NCBI GenBank assembly: GCA_028564705.1
Contig: JAPXFQ010000074.1
Span: 2,559,501 to 2,623,500, forward strand
Direction: 5' to 3'
From: Apricaphanius iberus
Taxonomy: Eukaryota; Chordata; Actinopteri; Cyprinodontiformes; Aphaniidae
Length of the DNA: 64,000 nt
The notes under the pieces were generated by a model that saw nothing but the letters and a program-made list of their open reading frames with translations, was not told the DNA's origin and made no database searches. Both the position numbers and the translations under genes were made by a program. How positions within the stretch are numbered: position 1 is the first letter of the stretch; the number at the start of each line of letters is the position of its first letter. Shown here piece after piece: positions 21,836 through 33,192 of this stretch.

Positions 21836-24640
21836 CTAACTGTAAGCTTTGTCAAAGAGTAAAGTTTTAAGCCTAGTTTTAAAGATGTACAAATTGTCTG
21901 CTTCACGAACCAACCCTGGGAGCCTGTTCCATAGGAGGGGAGCCTGATAGCTGAAAGATCTGCCACCCATTCTACTTTTAGAAATCCTAGGAACTACCAG
22001 TAAACCTGCAGTCTGAGAGCGAAGGGCCCTGTTAGGAACACATGGAACAATCAGGTCTCTTATGTATGATGGAGCTAGATTATTAAGAGCTTTATATGTC
22101 AGAAGGAGGATCTTGAATTCTATTCTAGATTTTACTGGGAGCCAGTGAAGAGAAGCTAAAACAGGGGAAATGTGATCTCTTCTTTTAATATTCATCAGAA
22201 TCCTAGCATTTTGGACTAACTGAAGACTTTTAATTGTTTTCTGTGGACTACCTGATAATAAAGAGTTACAGTAATCCAGTCTTGAAGTAATAAAGGCATG
22301 GACTAGTTTTTCAGCATCATTCCTGGACAGGATGGTTCTAATTTTTGCAATATTCCTAAGGTGAAAAAAGGAAATCCTAGAGACTTCTTTAATGTGAGCT
22401 CTAAATGACATATCTTGGTCAAAAATAACACCGAGGTTCTTTGCTGTATTACTGGAGGCTAATTTAATGCCGTCCAGGTGAAGGCGTTGACTAAGTAGTT
22501 TATTTTTCACAGCTTCTGGTCCAAAGACGACAACTTCTGTTTTATCAGAATTCAGAAGCAAGAAGTTTAGAGTCATCCAAGTTTTTATGTCTTCCAGACA
22601 TGCCTGTAGTCTATGTAACTGATTGGATTCATCAGGATTTATAGATAGATATAGCTGTGTATCATCAGCGTAACTATGGAATTTTATCCCATGCTGCCTA
22701 ATTATTTTACCAATAGGAAGCATATATATAGTAAAAAGAATCGGCCCAAGCACTGAACCCTGTGGTACTCCGCAAGTAACTATTGAGGTTGAGGAAGATC
22801 TATTGTTTACCTGAACAGACTGAAATTTGTTGGACTAATAAGATTTAAACCAGCCTAGTGCTGTTCCTATTGTACCGACACTTTGAAGCCTTTCTATGAG
22901 AATACTGTGATCAACAGTGTCAAAGGCAGCACTGAGATCTAACAGGACCAGAATGGTCAACAGTCCATTGTCTGAGGCTATGAGAATATCATTAGTAACC
23001 TTCACCAGAGCTGTTTCAGTGCTATGATGAGCTCTAAAGCCTGACTGAAACTTCTCAAACAGCTCATTATTGTTTAAATGCTCACATATCTGGTGTGCAA
23101 CTATTTTCTCAAGAATTTTTAGATAAGAAGGGAAGATTAGATATCGGTCTATAGTTAATTAAGTCGTTTTGATCAAGAGATGGTTTCTTAAGTAGAGGTT
23201 TAATTACAGCTATCTTAAACTCCTGTGGTACATATCCATTGACTAACGATAGATTCATTATATCTAAAATTGGAGCAGCGATCAGAGGGAAAACTTATTT
23301 TAAGAGTTTAGTTGGGATTGGGTCTAAAACGCAAGTTGAAGGTTTAGATGAAGCTAATAATTTTAGTACATCAGAAGGTTCGGCTGCATTAAAGCAGTTT
23401 AAGCATATATTAGGTTCAACCATTTTTGATGCTGCCTCACTAACTAAGGAAGAAGCAAGCATATTGGGAAGGTTCTCAATTATTTTATTTTTTATAGAGT
23501 CTATTTTATTTATAAAGAATTGCATGAAGTCATCACTACTAAGAGCTTGGGGAATTGTTGGCTCGATAGAGCTATGATCCTGTGTGAGTTTAGCAACTGT
23601 ATTAAAAAGAAACCTAGGATTATTTTTATTCTCCTCGATTAAAGATGAATGTTCGAAGGCTCTTTTTATATAGCAATAGACTATTTTTCCACACAAAATA
23701 GGAATCCTGTAAATGCGTGGAGCGCCATTTTCTCTCTAGTTTTCTAACGTTCTTCTTCAGGGTATGTAGCTCTGAATTAAACCAGGGAGCTAATCTTCTA
23801 AGGCTGGCCACCTTCTTTTTCAGTGGGGCAACTTTGTCTATTGCCAGACGCAGGGAGGAATTAACGCTATGAACTAGAACTTCAAGTTGTGAGGGGTTAC
23901 GAGTTAAATCACTGTTTTCTATTGTACTTTTATGTACTGAGGAAATTAAAGTTGGAAGAGCTCCTTTAAAACTTGCTACAGCATTGTCTGATAACATTCT
24001 GGTATAATGAAGTTTTCTTTCAGGTTTGATATGATCTGTTAGAGTAAGTTTAAAAGTGATGAGGAAATGATCAGACAGGATAGGGTTATGTGGAAAGACT
24101 GTTATTTCTTCACAGTCAATGCCATACGTCAGCACAAGATCTAAGGTGTGGTGACCGCGATGGGTTGGTCCCTGCACATTTTGAGTAAAGCCTATTGAGT
24201 CTAAGATAGTGTTAAAAGCTGTATTTAGACTATCACTTTCATTATCAACATGAATATTGAAGTCTCCGACTATAATGACTTTATCAGTGTTTAAAACTAA
24301 GTCAGATAGAAAATCTGCTATCTGATCTAAAAATTGAGAATAAGGTCCTGGTGGACGATATAAGACCACAAACAAAAGTGGCTTTACTGCTTTGTTATGT
24401 GTATGAGGAAAGCTAAAAACTAGATGCTCAAAGGAACTGTAACTATTATTTTTTTGGAGATTAATTAGTAAATCTGAATGAAAGATGGTGGCTACTCCAC
24501 CTCCTCGACCAGTACTTCGAGGGACACTAAAGTTTAAGTAGCTAGGGGGAGTTGACTCATTTATTGTGACATGGTCCTCTTCCTGCAACCATGTCTCTGC
24601 AAGACAAAACAAATCAATATTATTTTCACAAATTATCCTG
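21836..24640 (-). pseudogene. L2-clade LINE polyprotein: endonuclease plus reverse transcriptase
   Basis: Reading leftward, the endonuclease is at 24640-23630 ('FCLAETWLQ', 'VLYRPPG', 'VGDFNIHVDNES', 'ILSDHFLITF'). A linker and the start of the RT follow at 23696-23295, then the RT core to about 22760 and the catalytic and thumb part at 22753-21836 ('HSYADDTQLYL', 'LLSGSPQKTIKSLQ', 'SLHWLPVKSRIEFK'). The frame is broken by at least one single-base insertion in an A-run near 23115, a TAG at 22835-22837 and the junction near 23650. The YADD box is intact. The family copies its own RNA at a nicked genomic site. The copy is inactive, but its breaks are few. Confidence 0.85.
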
Positions 24641-25048
24641 ACCAACCATAACGCTGGATGGGGAGCATCGGCCCAGATGATGCTCAAAGTCAAGTCAAGT
24701 CAATTTTATTTATATAGCACATTTAAAATAAATAGCAGTTGACCAAAGTGCTTCACAAAGCATAGAACAGTCATAAATAACAATAAATGTAAAAAGAAAT
24801 ATAGATTAAGCAATTAAAATTAAGTCTAAAAAGACAGGAAGAAAAATGTTGAGACAATGCAAATTTGACCATAGGCTATGGAGAACAGATGTGTTTTTAA
24901 CTGAGATTTAAACTCCTGAACAGACTGGGCAGAAGGAACGGTTAGTGGTAATGTGTTTCATAATTTGGGGGCAGGAACAGCAAAAGCACAATCTCCTTTT
25001 CGTTTTAGCCTGGATTTTAGGACATCCAATGTAAACTGGCTCGTTAAT

Positions 25049-27565
25049 CTAAGTCCTCGGAGGGGTATAGGAGTGAAGAAGATCGGAGAGATAGGAGGGA
25101 GCCAACCTACTTAAAGCCTTAAAAGTAAGCAACAAAATTTTAAAATGGATACGAAAACTGACTGGAAGCCAGTGAAGAGATTTTAAAATAAGAGTTATGT
25201 GTTCATGTTTCCTACCACCAGTTAAAAGACGAGCTGCCGCGTTTTGCACCACTTGTAATCTGTGAATTAAGGAATGATCGAGACCCACATAGAGGGAATT
25301 GCAGTAGTCCAGGCAAGAGGTTATAAAAGAATGGACAACTTTTTCAAGGTCCTTAGCTGGAAAGTATGGTTTTTCCTTGGCAAGCATTCTAAATTGATAA
25401 AAGCTGGACTTGATAACTGCACTAATCTGTTTATCTAATTTAAAACCACCATCAATTAGGACGCCAAGATTTCTGACTATAGGGTGGATATGGGCAGATA
25501 GAACACTGAGAGTATCAGTAGAAAGGTAAGGAGAGCATTGTTTGCCAAACCGTTGTGTTCTCGTTTAAAGTTAACAATTTTTGTGAAAGCCAAGTTTTAA
25601 TCTCAGCCAGATAATCCAAAAGAGGGCTCAAAGAGTTTTTGTCAGGAGACCTAACAGGCATGTAGATCTGAATGCCATCAGCAAAACAGTGAAAAGGTAT
25701 GGCATGTGTTTTGAAGATAGTCCGGAGAGGAAGTAAATATAAAATAAACAGCAATGGTCCCAGAATAGCTGTGATGGACTGGTGACCTGTCCGGGATGTA
25801 CCCCGCCTCTCGCCCGGTAACAGCTGGAGATAGGCACCAGCCCCCCGCGACCCGTGGAGGACTGAGCGGTTCAGAAAATGGATGGATGGGTCCCAGAATA
25901 GAAGCCTTGGGAAAACCTGAACAGAGTGGAGCTTTTGAAGATGAGCAGTTATCAAGATGAACTGAAAAACTCCTGCCAGGTATATAGGACCTAAACCAGG
26001 AGAGAGCTGTCCCTTTAACCCCAACCAGATGTTCCAACCTAGGAAGCAAAATGCCAATGGTCTACGGTATCAAAAAGACCCTTTGAGGTCCAAAAGCACA
26101 AAAACTGCAGAGTTCCCTGAATCAGCTACTAAAAGAATATAATTTTACTCTTAAGAGAGCCGTTTCAGTGCTATGACCTGGTCTGAAGCCTGATTTAAAT
26201 ATTTCCCAGACATTATTAGTTTGTAAAAATTTGGGAAATTGTACATAGACCACTTTCTCCAAAACGTATAAAATAAACGGCCGTTTAGAGATGGGCCTAT
26301 AATTAGAGAGGTCAGTCGGATCAAGGTTTTTCTTCTTAAGGAGGGGTTGTACAGTTGGATGTTTGAATTGATCTTGGCGTTGTACTACATTTCCTTTTAA
26401 GGGGAGCAATCAAGTCCAGGATATCTAAACAGATAGAATTAAAATTAACTAGGAGCTCCTCAATATTCATTTCAGAGCAATACTGCAGGTCCCAAGGATG
26501 AGAGTCCATAAATTTTATAAAAAAAACAGTTCTGAGGTTGATGGCTGGAGAACACGAAAATAGCGCGTAAAAGGGGTGCTCTTTTTTAAAACACCTGATG
26601 CGGTAATAGAAAATACAACAAGCAGGTGGTCAGATAATAGAGTTTTACAGATTTCCAGATTATGCACTTCAATTCAAAGACAGAACTAAATCCAAGGTGT
26701 GGCCTTTAACATGAGTAGGCCCAGAGACTAATTGTTTGAGGTTGAAAGAGTCAATAATTTCGAGAAATTGCTTGACCAAGTGTCCCTTTTGACAGCAGAC
26801 ATGAATATTAAAATCACCAAGAATTAAAATTCGATCATATTTAAGTAAAAGTCCATCAAGTAAATCAGCAAAATCATTTATGAAGTCCTTATTGCTCTTT
26901 GGTGGACGATAGATACACACAAGAGGGTGGTGGAGGGAATTCCCAATAATTGAAGCTCAAAACCGGAGTAACTAAAATGACGGCACAACAAGCATTTAAA
27001 ACCACTTTTAAAAACAGTAACTAATCCATCGTCTTTTCGCATCTTACCCGGGTGCTGTGAACTGCACAGTTGGGAGGGAGAAGTTCAGAAAAAGGAGCTG
27101 ACTCACCCTTGCGCAGCCATGATTCTGTCAGAAAAAATAAATCCACCTCTCGGGAAATGAAGAAATCATTAAGAAGAAAAGTCTTGTTAACTACTGATCT
27201 TTCATTTAGTAGAGCAATGCGGAAAGGCTGTAGAGGAGGGAGGAACGGCCCTGTACGCGTAGGTTCCCGTAGTTGATGCCACGTCTCCAAGCCCTTGCCG
27301 ACCGCTTCCAGTAAGTACTCCATTGTAGTGAAGTGTCCGGTGGATGTTGTAGGATGGGATAAATCCAGCGATGGCAGAGCTCGAAGGAGTGATAGTGTGG
27401 CCGAAGTCGAAAGTTCAAAAACACAGAAGCATTTAGGCCCCGAGCTTTAAGATGCACCCGAAAATGGACTTGCATACCAGCCTGCTTTCCATGTCCCTTC
27501 CTCAGGCGCTGTCTAAAATTAACGACACCCGTCCAGCAGCGTAGATACTCGGGTATGTCAGACAA
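25049..27565 (-). pseudogene. L2-clade LINE polyprotein remnant, catalytic box altered
   Basis: The N-terminal Arg-rich region (27565-27206) precedes the endonuclease start 'LLNERSVVNKTFLLNDF' and 'LFFLTESWL' (27260-27080). The endonuclease continues with 'CIYRPPKSNKDF' and 'ILGDFNIHV' (26920-26800). RT pieces follow: 'NYRPISKRPF', 'GFRPGHSTETALLRV' and 'ILYLLPLRTIFK', then the catalytic region. There the usual FADD reads 'FADG' (about 25670), so the second essential Asp is lost. The thumb part is at 25387-25049 ('CLDYCNSLYVGL', 'SLHWLPVSFRIHFK'). Several frameshifts and stops separate the blocks. It is clearly dead and older than copy B. Confidence 0.8.
25769..25888 (+). mobile_element. 120-bp retroposon with 13-bp target duplication
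   Basis: The insert begins 'ctgtgatggactggtgacct' and ends in 'gaaaatggatggatg'. It is flanked by exact direct repeats 'ggtcccagaatag' at 25756-25768 and 25889-25901. It splits the LINE reverse transcriptase of copy A. The same sequence, longer, occurs at 46545-46853 and, shorter, at 56245-56355. The ATGGATGG end is shared with Rex3/RTE-type elements, so it may be moved by RTE machinery. Confidence 0.85.
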
Positions 27566-27844
27566 GAGTGGAGGTGGGTCTGCAGATCTCCTTCTAAATT
27601 AAAAGTCTCTACTCTGGAAAAGCGTAGATTGATGAGTGTTTTTCAGTCATAGGTGAGATAAGCGGAGATATCAGGACAGAGAATAAAACACATTGCACAA
27701 ATTTTCAGCATCAATAAAGGAGACAAAAAGCTATTTAGTGGACGGCCAGCCACAAGGCGCCATCTTTTAGATATGAATATCTTACCTGAGCAACAGAAAT
27801 GTCGCCGAGCATCCTCCATGCTTTCTCTTCTCTGACTTCTCAGA

Positions 27845-29530
27845 ACCCCAGACGGTCGAGGCAGATGACCACTTGTACTGAGCAAGGTTCTGCTGGAAGT
27901 TTCTTCCTGTTTTTTTTAATTTGTATTTTTTTATTTCTTGAAGTTATGGACACGAAATTGAGATAAGAAGGAAGAAAGGAAGAAGACACAAAAATCATCC
28001 CAGTCCTCCACCGCTGTTGGCAGATAAGTGGTATAACAAAATAACAACAACAACTAACTATTAATGACGATAACCTCAGCTCAAGATATGTCCGTACTCA
28101 CCAATGTCCCCACACCTATGTGTGTGTGCGAGCATACAGGTGTGAATAAGGTTTCCCCATGCAAGTGATTGATAACTGGTGTAAGGAACTGTCAATCCGT
28201 CCTACAGGAATCGAATGCAGATATGAAGAAGGTAGGAGACGCATGCGTCCAGAGTCCCACAGAGCGCAGGAGCCACAGACGGACCAGCGCAGGAACGATC
28301 ACCTAACATGAGAGGAACAGATGGAAGCCCCAGGGGAACACCCATCAGCCGCAATGCTGGGGCCCGGGAGATCGCAGGGACGAGCCCACGGGCTCCACCG
28401 GAAAACGGCTACACCAGGGTTGGCCCAAAACAGGACCCGGGAATCAGGGGCGCCCCACCCCCCAGCAGGGCCCCCACCAGAGATCAGCTGACAGGGGTTC
28501 CCCGCCACCGCCACCAGGCAGGAGAGACCCGCAGCCGGCCGACACATGCCACCGTCACCCTAGACCAATCCCCACCGCCAACAACCCAGCCCCCCCACAC
28601 ACACATGCGAGGGAGCCACAGTAAAAGCCGGAGCGGATGTACGCCCTCCGCAGGCCGCGCCCAGCCAGCACCTGTACAGCCAGATCTACCTGCCCCCGGG
28701 TCCAGATCCTGCCCCACGCAGAGCGCCGAGACAATCATACGTACCCTCCCTCTTACGCACACACATTCTCACCAACACAGGACACCCGAAAAAGGACGCT
28801 GTACACTCATTCATAGGCCCCATACATATTCTATACTCCCAGGCCCAGGGACAGACGCCCCAATAGAACAACCTGCCCCTGCACTAAGGAGACGAACCCC
28901 TTGCCCACCAGGACGGGGACAAGCAGACCTCCAAGGCCCCCACCCCGGCAAAAGTAGCCCACCAGCCCAGGTCCCCGACCAGACGGCCTGATATGCCATC
29001 CGGGCTCCAACCCATGATTGTCCAAATAACAGGGGTGTGGGAAGATCCCCAGCCTCTCTCCTCCTGTTCAATTGTGGTGTTGTTGCGTGTTGTTCTAATG
29101 TGCACTTAAAACACAGGGGTGGGACATGGGAATGCTGCCAGGCACCCCCATCTCCCACCCCGGGCCCTCAGTGTCTAGATGCAGTTAAGTAGTGGGCACC
29201 GGCACCACAGGCAAAATTGGGACCCAGGCCGCCACCGGGTTGCGAAGACGGAACTCCATCCTGCATAGCTTTCTTCCTGTTAAAGGGGATTTTTTCCTCT
29301 CCACTGTCACTACAAATTGCTCAGTATGAGGGATTGCTGATGAATTATTGAAGTTGGAGTCTGCATGTTCCGGGAACAACCTCATGTCGCTCAATGCAAT
29401 CTGTTGGGATTCCTTACAAAACCTAAGTGATTGGAATGTTTGTATAATTATATTGAAATGAACTATGTTATAAAATGCCTTGAGATGACATTTGTTGTGA
29501 ATTGGTGTTAAGGTAATAATTCAACTTTCT
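27845..29530 (+). repeat. L2-clade 3' UTR fragment, split by a retroposon
   Basis: The piece at 27845-27911 ('cggtcgaggcagatgacc', 'ggttctgctggaagttt') continues after the insert at 29270 with 'ttcttcctgttaaagggg' and 'ctgtcactacaaattgctc', and then 'gccttgagatgacatttgtt' near 29480. This is the plus-strand counterpart of copy B's 3' UTR at 20990-21130. No protein-coding part is attached. Confidence 0.75.
27912..29269 (-). mobile_element. Unclassified GC-rich poly(A) retroposon, 1.36 kb
   Basis: The segment is bounded by the 12-bp direct repeat 'tttcttcctgtt' (27900-27911 and 29270-29281). It starts on the plus strand with a T-run, so on the minus strand it ends in an A-run preceded by 'aagaaataaaaaaatac', an AATAAA-type signal. 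This is the signature of a reverse-transcribed poly(A) RNA. The interior is rich in G+C and, on the plus strand, in C-runs. The 227-residue Pro/Arg/Thr-rich plus-strand frame at 28308-28991 runs antisense to the retroposon and looks compositional. No reverse transcriptase, tRNA head or known gene is recognised. A diverged relative in the same orientation is at 56380-56965. Confidence 0.65.
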
Positions 29531-31199
29531 CTTGCAGCATGTAAACGTTCTGAATGAACAACTGATCGGTTGGCATCAGTTGACACTGGCCACAGCGCGG
29601 ATTGATTGGAATGGAAAGAAAATAGTGCTGAGTAATAGTAAGGTGTGAATTTTGGCCGACTTTTTTAATGGTGCAAATTAATCATGCTTTCAAATGCATA
29701 TAATTTTCTTAAGCAGAATACCACACTTTGATGGCTCCAGAAACAAGCGGGACTACTTTCTTGAAAAGCCTCCAACGGCAAGAGCTCTGACCAAGAAGTA
29801 ATCACAGAATTTGATCAGTGTGTATGCACTATGTTCCTGGTAAAGATGGCATACCACTTCATGCCTAAAAATACAAACTATCCCTTTAGTGAAATGAAAA
29901 ACTAAACAAACAAAAAAGGCATAAAAAAGTGGACGTTTAAATCAGAGAGTTCTCCAAAAAAGTGCATAAGACCATAACTCGTGAAACCCACTCCCGCAAA
30001 CAGTAGTGTTAAGCTGTGTGGTGTTGGCTGTAAATAAAATCTGCAATATCTCAGAAACGGGAGCAGCACAAATGCTAACTTTACCTGCAATCAGCACAAA
30101 TGAACCACTAAAAGGCTGACCATTTTGTTTTTGTTTTGGAGCAGTAAGGGGAGTTGGGAATCTCATCACTCAAAAATAAAACTTGTAATATCTCCTAAAA
30201 GGTAGCAGCTCAAACTATAATTTTACCTGCACAAATTAAGATAGACCTTTTTTGTTTTGGAGCAGTCTGGATGTGGGGTGGTGCTCTGAATAACCTACAA
30301 AATAAAGTTTAATATCTCAGAAACTGAAGCAGCACAAATGATCATTTTACCTGTACAAAGGAAGCACAAAGTGCTCCACCTATAGAACTCCAGGAGTTGA
30401 CGTCACTTCTCCCAGTATTCAACAATTCAAATCGAATCAGCGCCATAGTGGCAGGCATGCTCCCACAGTCATATTATAGTTATAGTTATATAATATGCGG
30501 CTAACACATACTCAGAAATAGTAAATATGGTGGATACCTGCTGTTCTCCAGGATGCCATAACTGACGTGGATGAGAAGAGGGTAGGGTTATTGCAAAGAA
30601 ATGTGCTAATGATCAACTCAAATGAAGCTGTGGGACCCCTGTGAGCAATGGTTTATGCTTATGTGATGACTATTTCATATCAGATACATAAACCAACGTT
30701 TCTTCAACGTTATATAGTATTTATTTTACTTTTATTAAGCTTCTGAGCATTCTTCCTAAAAAGTTATATTTCCATGGATTTTTCTGTCTTGTTGCTCACA
30801 AAGAACAAGTAAACATCACATAAAACTTTGCAGAATCATAATCTTTGAGATGTCTGTATGCTGCTGTTTACATTTCTTGTGATCATAACGATGCTCTGAA
30901 GTAGGACAAGGGAACATTTATCAGGAAATAGTATGTCAGGGTATCTCAGCTCCGGTAAAAGGTCTGTTCTGACAGCTTCTAAAGTTTTAAAACATATCCC
31001 AGTGGCATGGTAAGGGTCTGAGATGTTTAATCTTTTTAATTTCCCGGTATATACAATAATATCTTTGATTTTAAAATGGGAACTAAATTCAGGCGGAGTA
31101 AAAGCACAGCTTGCAACGTTTATTTTGATTATGTTCCTGCCTGCTAGCGTCGCGCCAAAAGTCTGAGAGTTACGTGACTGTATTTTTTTTCTAGCTGAA
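29531..31199. other. Gene-free stretch with a short tandem repeat
   Basis: Apart from the tandem repeat at 30034-30370, I see no gene. A motif 'caggagttgacgtcacttct' at about 30391 looks like part of a DNA-transposon end, but I could not find its partner. Small frames at 29902-30169 lie in the repeat and are not genes. Confidence 0.45.
30034..30370. repeat. Three tandem units of about 125-140 bp
   Basis: Each unit starts 'aaataaa..t..aatatctc', then has 'agcagcacaaatg' or a variant, 'ttttacctg', and in the first two 'gttttggagcagt'. Unit starts are near 30034, 30174 and 30298; the third is partial. Similar sequence is dispersed in fish genomes. Confidence 0.7.
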
Positions 31200-31405
31200 A
31201 GAGGTTAAGATTCACTGACCTTATGGGGGTAGCTATGAGGAAAGGTACACAATGAGGACCGAAGCAGGATACGATCCCACAACTCCCAGGTGAGAGTCAT
31301 GCACACTAACCATTCAGCCAAATGGATATCCCAGTGGCCAAGTAGCCAGGGCACAATCAGTCATAGCCAAAGTGAAAGGACTTCCACACTGTCACACTAA
31401 GGTCA
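31200..31405 (-). repeat. tRNA-like (SINE-head-like) sequence
   Basis: On the minus strand (31336 to 31262), 'tggctgaatggttag' fits a pol III A box and 'gggatcgtatcctg' a B box, about 35 bases apart. 'gactctcacc' lies between them, as in the anticodon arm of tRNA-Glu. The ~70 bases before the A box, starting 'gtgtgacagtgtgg', resemble those before the similar sequence at 33855-33925. The fold has many mismatches, so I take it as a SINE or repeat component, not a working tRNA. Confidence 0.5.
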
Positions 31406-31439
31406 GCTTATACCACTATTTAATTTATTCACTCATATC

Positions 31440-32950
31440 TCACGACCGGTGTTGAGGGTAAAGCATTACAAAAGTAGCAAGTTACATAAATATATGACTT
31501 TTTAGTAACACAGTAACATATTACTTATAAAATGTACAGCAATATATTACTCTTTACAATTTCAGTAACTCACGTTACAATAAAACTTTTTTTCCGCCCA
31601 ACTAATGCAGCTGACCAAATCAAATTGGATACCTTAGAAGAAGATCCCCTGCGCACTTCTACTTTCTAAACCAAAACATTAAAGAATCAGGATGGCTGAG
31701 GAAAAGATTAACTTTACATTTACATGGTGGCGTTATTTGCACTGGGTAATAGTGTTAAGTGCCTTTGCATGCCTTTTGTCTCATAGTAATGCTTGTTAAA
31801 TCGCATCAAAAAGAAAGCACTGATCACCTATTGTTGACATATTGTTGAGACTCCAGAGACTTGAGACTTGAAGTTTAATAAAATAGTGTAATATGCTGAC
31901 TCTACCATCACTTACAAGACATTAATAAGACTTGTATGATGAGTTAAATTCCTTCAGTAAAAGTAAATTTTGATCCTGGAAGCAAATCACCATTTATCAG
32001 TCAATAACCATGGCCTTGGCTTACCTATATATCCTCGTTTATTCTCCAAGTGCCCATTTAAAAAATAAAAAGATTGACATTGTAGATAAATAAAATAATC
32101 TGCCTGCCATCGGTCACATGATGACCATTAACCGATGCTCACACTTAATATTACTCTCCCTTCAGATGCTCAGCTGCTTTGCTTTGTGAATGAGGCTGCC
32201 AGTAAGTACGGTGTCATATTCAACTGACAAAATGAAATGAGAATGCGGTATGTGCAGTGCACCTGCATGACAAAACATCATTTTACTAACAATCAAGAAC
32301 ACTGGCATTTGACCAGAGCCCATAGAGGGTGGACTCAGAAATTATGGCCAATAATATATTATTTTAAAATAGACCTTTTAGTGAAGGAAAATATAGTTCT
32401 GATTTTGAAGTTAAACAAATCTGTTTTTATAAATTTTTCTTCCCCGTTGTCCTTGCAGTAGCCTGCTGGTTTCAGATCTCCCCTCAATGTACTCCCGAAA
32501 TAAATAAGTGATTTGGCCTCAGAAATTTTTTTTTGAATTTGAATTCATTAGACTACTACAATTCTTTAGCTACCTTTAGCTACAATCTCGGATGCTACAG
32601 GCTGGGAGCAAAAAACCTTAGTCAGTCAATCTGCTATGGGTCCGGCAACCCCAATCACTTTGATATGAAAGAACACACCCCAAGTGCAGGTAGAGCCGAC
32701 TTGCAGATCGCTCTCCATCCTACTTTCACCTTATGTTATCAGGCACATCCCCACTGCTGCACACAAGATATGGGCTGGAGGTGAGCATTCATGAATGAAA
32801 TGTAGTATCTGCTGTAGAATTTCAGCTGCTTAAAGTTTTGGCCCATATCATTTGCAGTTCATGTCTAAAAATGTCACACAAACTGTAGCTGAAAAACACT
32901 GTACCAACAATTTGGACCTTTGCAGGTATGGAAATCCAAACGTGCCACCT
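31440..32950. other. Gene-free stretch
   Basis: GTAAC-rich sequence at 31450-31590 ('aacacagtaacatattact') is loosely like the dispersed repeat at 9190-9400. The rest is AT-rich with no coding signal; the frames at 32237-32784 have no family features. Confidence 0.45.
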
Positions 32951-33126
32951 ACGGAGCCCGGAAGGGGACAGGTGAAGAAATAATTTTTGAGATGCAAGAA
33001 TTCCCTCGGTTTACTAAACCGTGCGCACGGATTACCAATTCGTATCCTCTGTTTATCAAACTGTGTGACTGTCTGGGGGGTCCAGTCATCTTGATAATTT
33101 TGCCTGCTTGTCATTATGAAGCAAAG

Positions 33127-33192
33127 TGCTCCTTTCGCAGAGTGGTTAACATACAGTACTGGCATTAAGAATGTTGTGGTTCAAATACTGGT
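33127..33192 (+). repeat. tRNA-like sequence inside the left arm
   Basis: 'gctcctttcgcagagtggtt' resembles an acceptor stem plus A box, and 'gtggttcaaatac' a B box, about 35 bases downstream. It mirrors 33855-33925 in opposite orientation, so it is part of the element's inverted arms or a SINE inserted in both. Not a functional tRNA by inspection. Confidence 0.45.

Larger units (their letters stand above)
20935..24640 (-). mobile_element. L2-clade LINE copy B, 5'-truncated
   Basis: On the minus strand this copy runs from the endonuclease (upstream end near 24640) through the RT to a 3' UTR and ends in a tandem ATTCA-type tail at 20935-20955. Short tandem tails rather than poly(A) are usual for L2/CR1-group LINEs. 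The left end of the protein frame is lost: homology starts at 'ICENNIDLFCLAETWLQ', and what precedes it (24640-24690) is unrelated. The 3' UTR includes 13-bp tandem repeats near 21220-21255 ('aacagagacacag') and a duplicated CTAGCTACT-rich block at 21480-21800. It sits next to the 3' tail of copy A (24690). Confidence 0.85.
24690..27790 (-). mobile_element. L2-clade LINE copy A, degraded
   Basis: This second L2-clade element is a different subfamily from copy B. It reads leftward from an upstream region near 27790 to a 3' tail of tandem TTGACT units at 24690-24710. It carries remnants of the endonuclease and reverse transcriptase (25049-27565) and a 120-bp retroposon with its own target duplication at 25756-25901. 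The upstream boundary is not sharp: it merges near 27845 with an oppositely oriented L2 3' UTR. Confidence 0.75.

Noticed and set aside
28308..28991. 227-residue Pro/Arg/Thr-rich frame
   Set aside because: It lies antisense in a GC-rich retroposon, is low in complexity, and several overlapping frames on the other strand are equally open.
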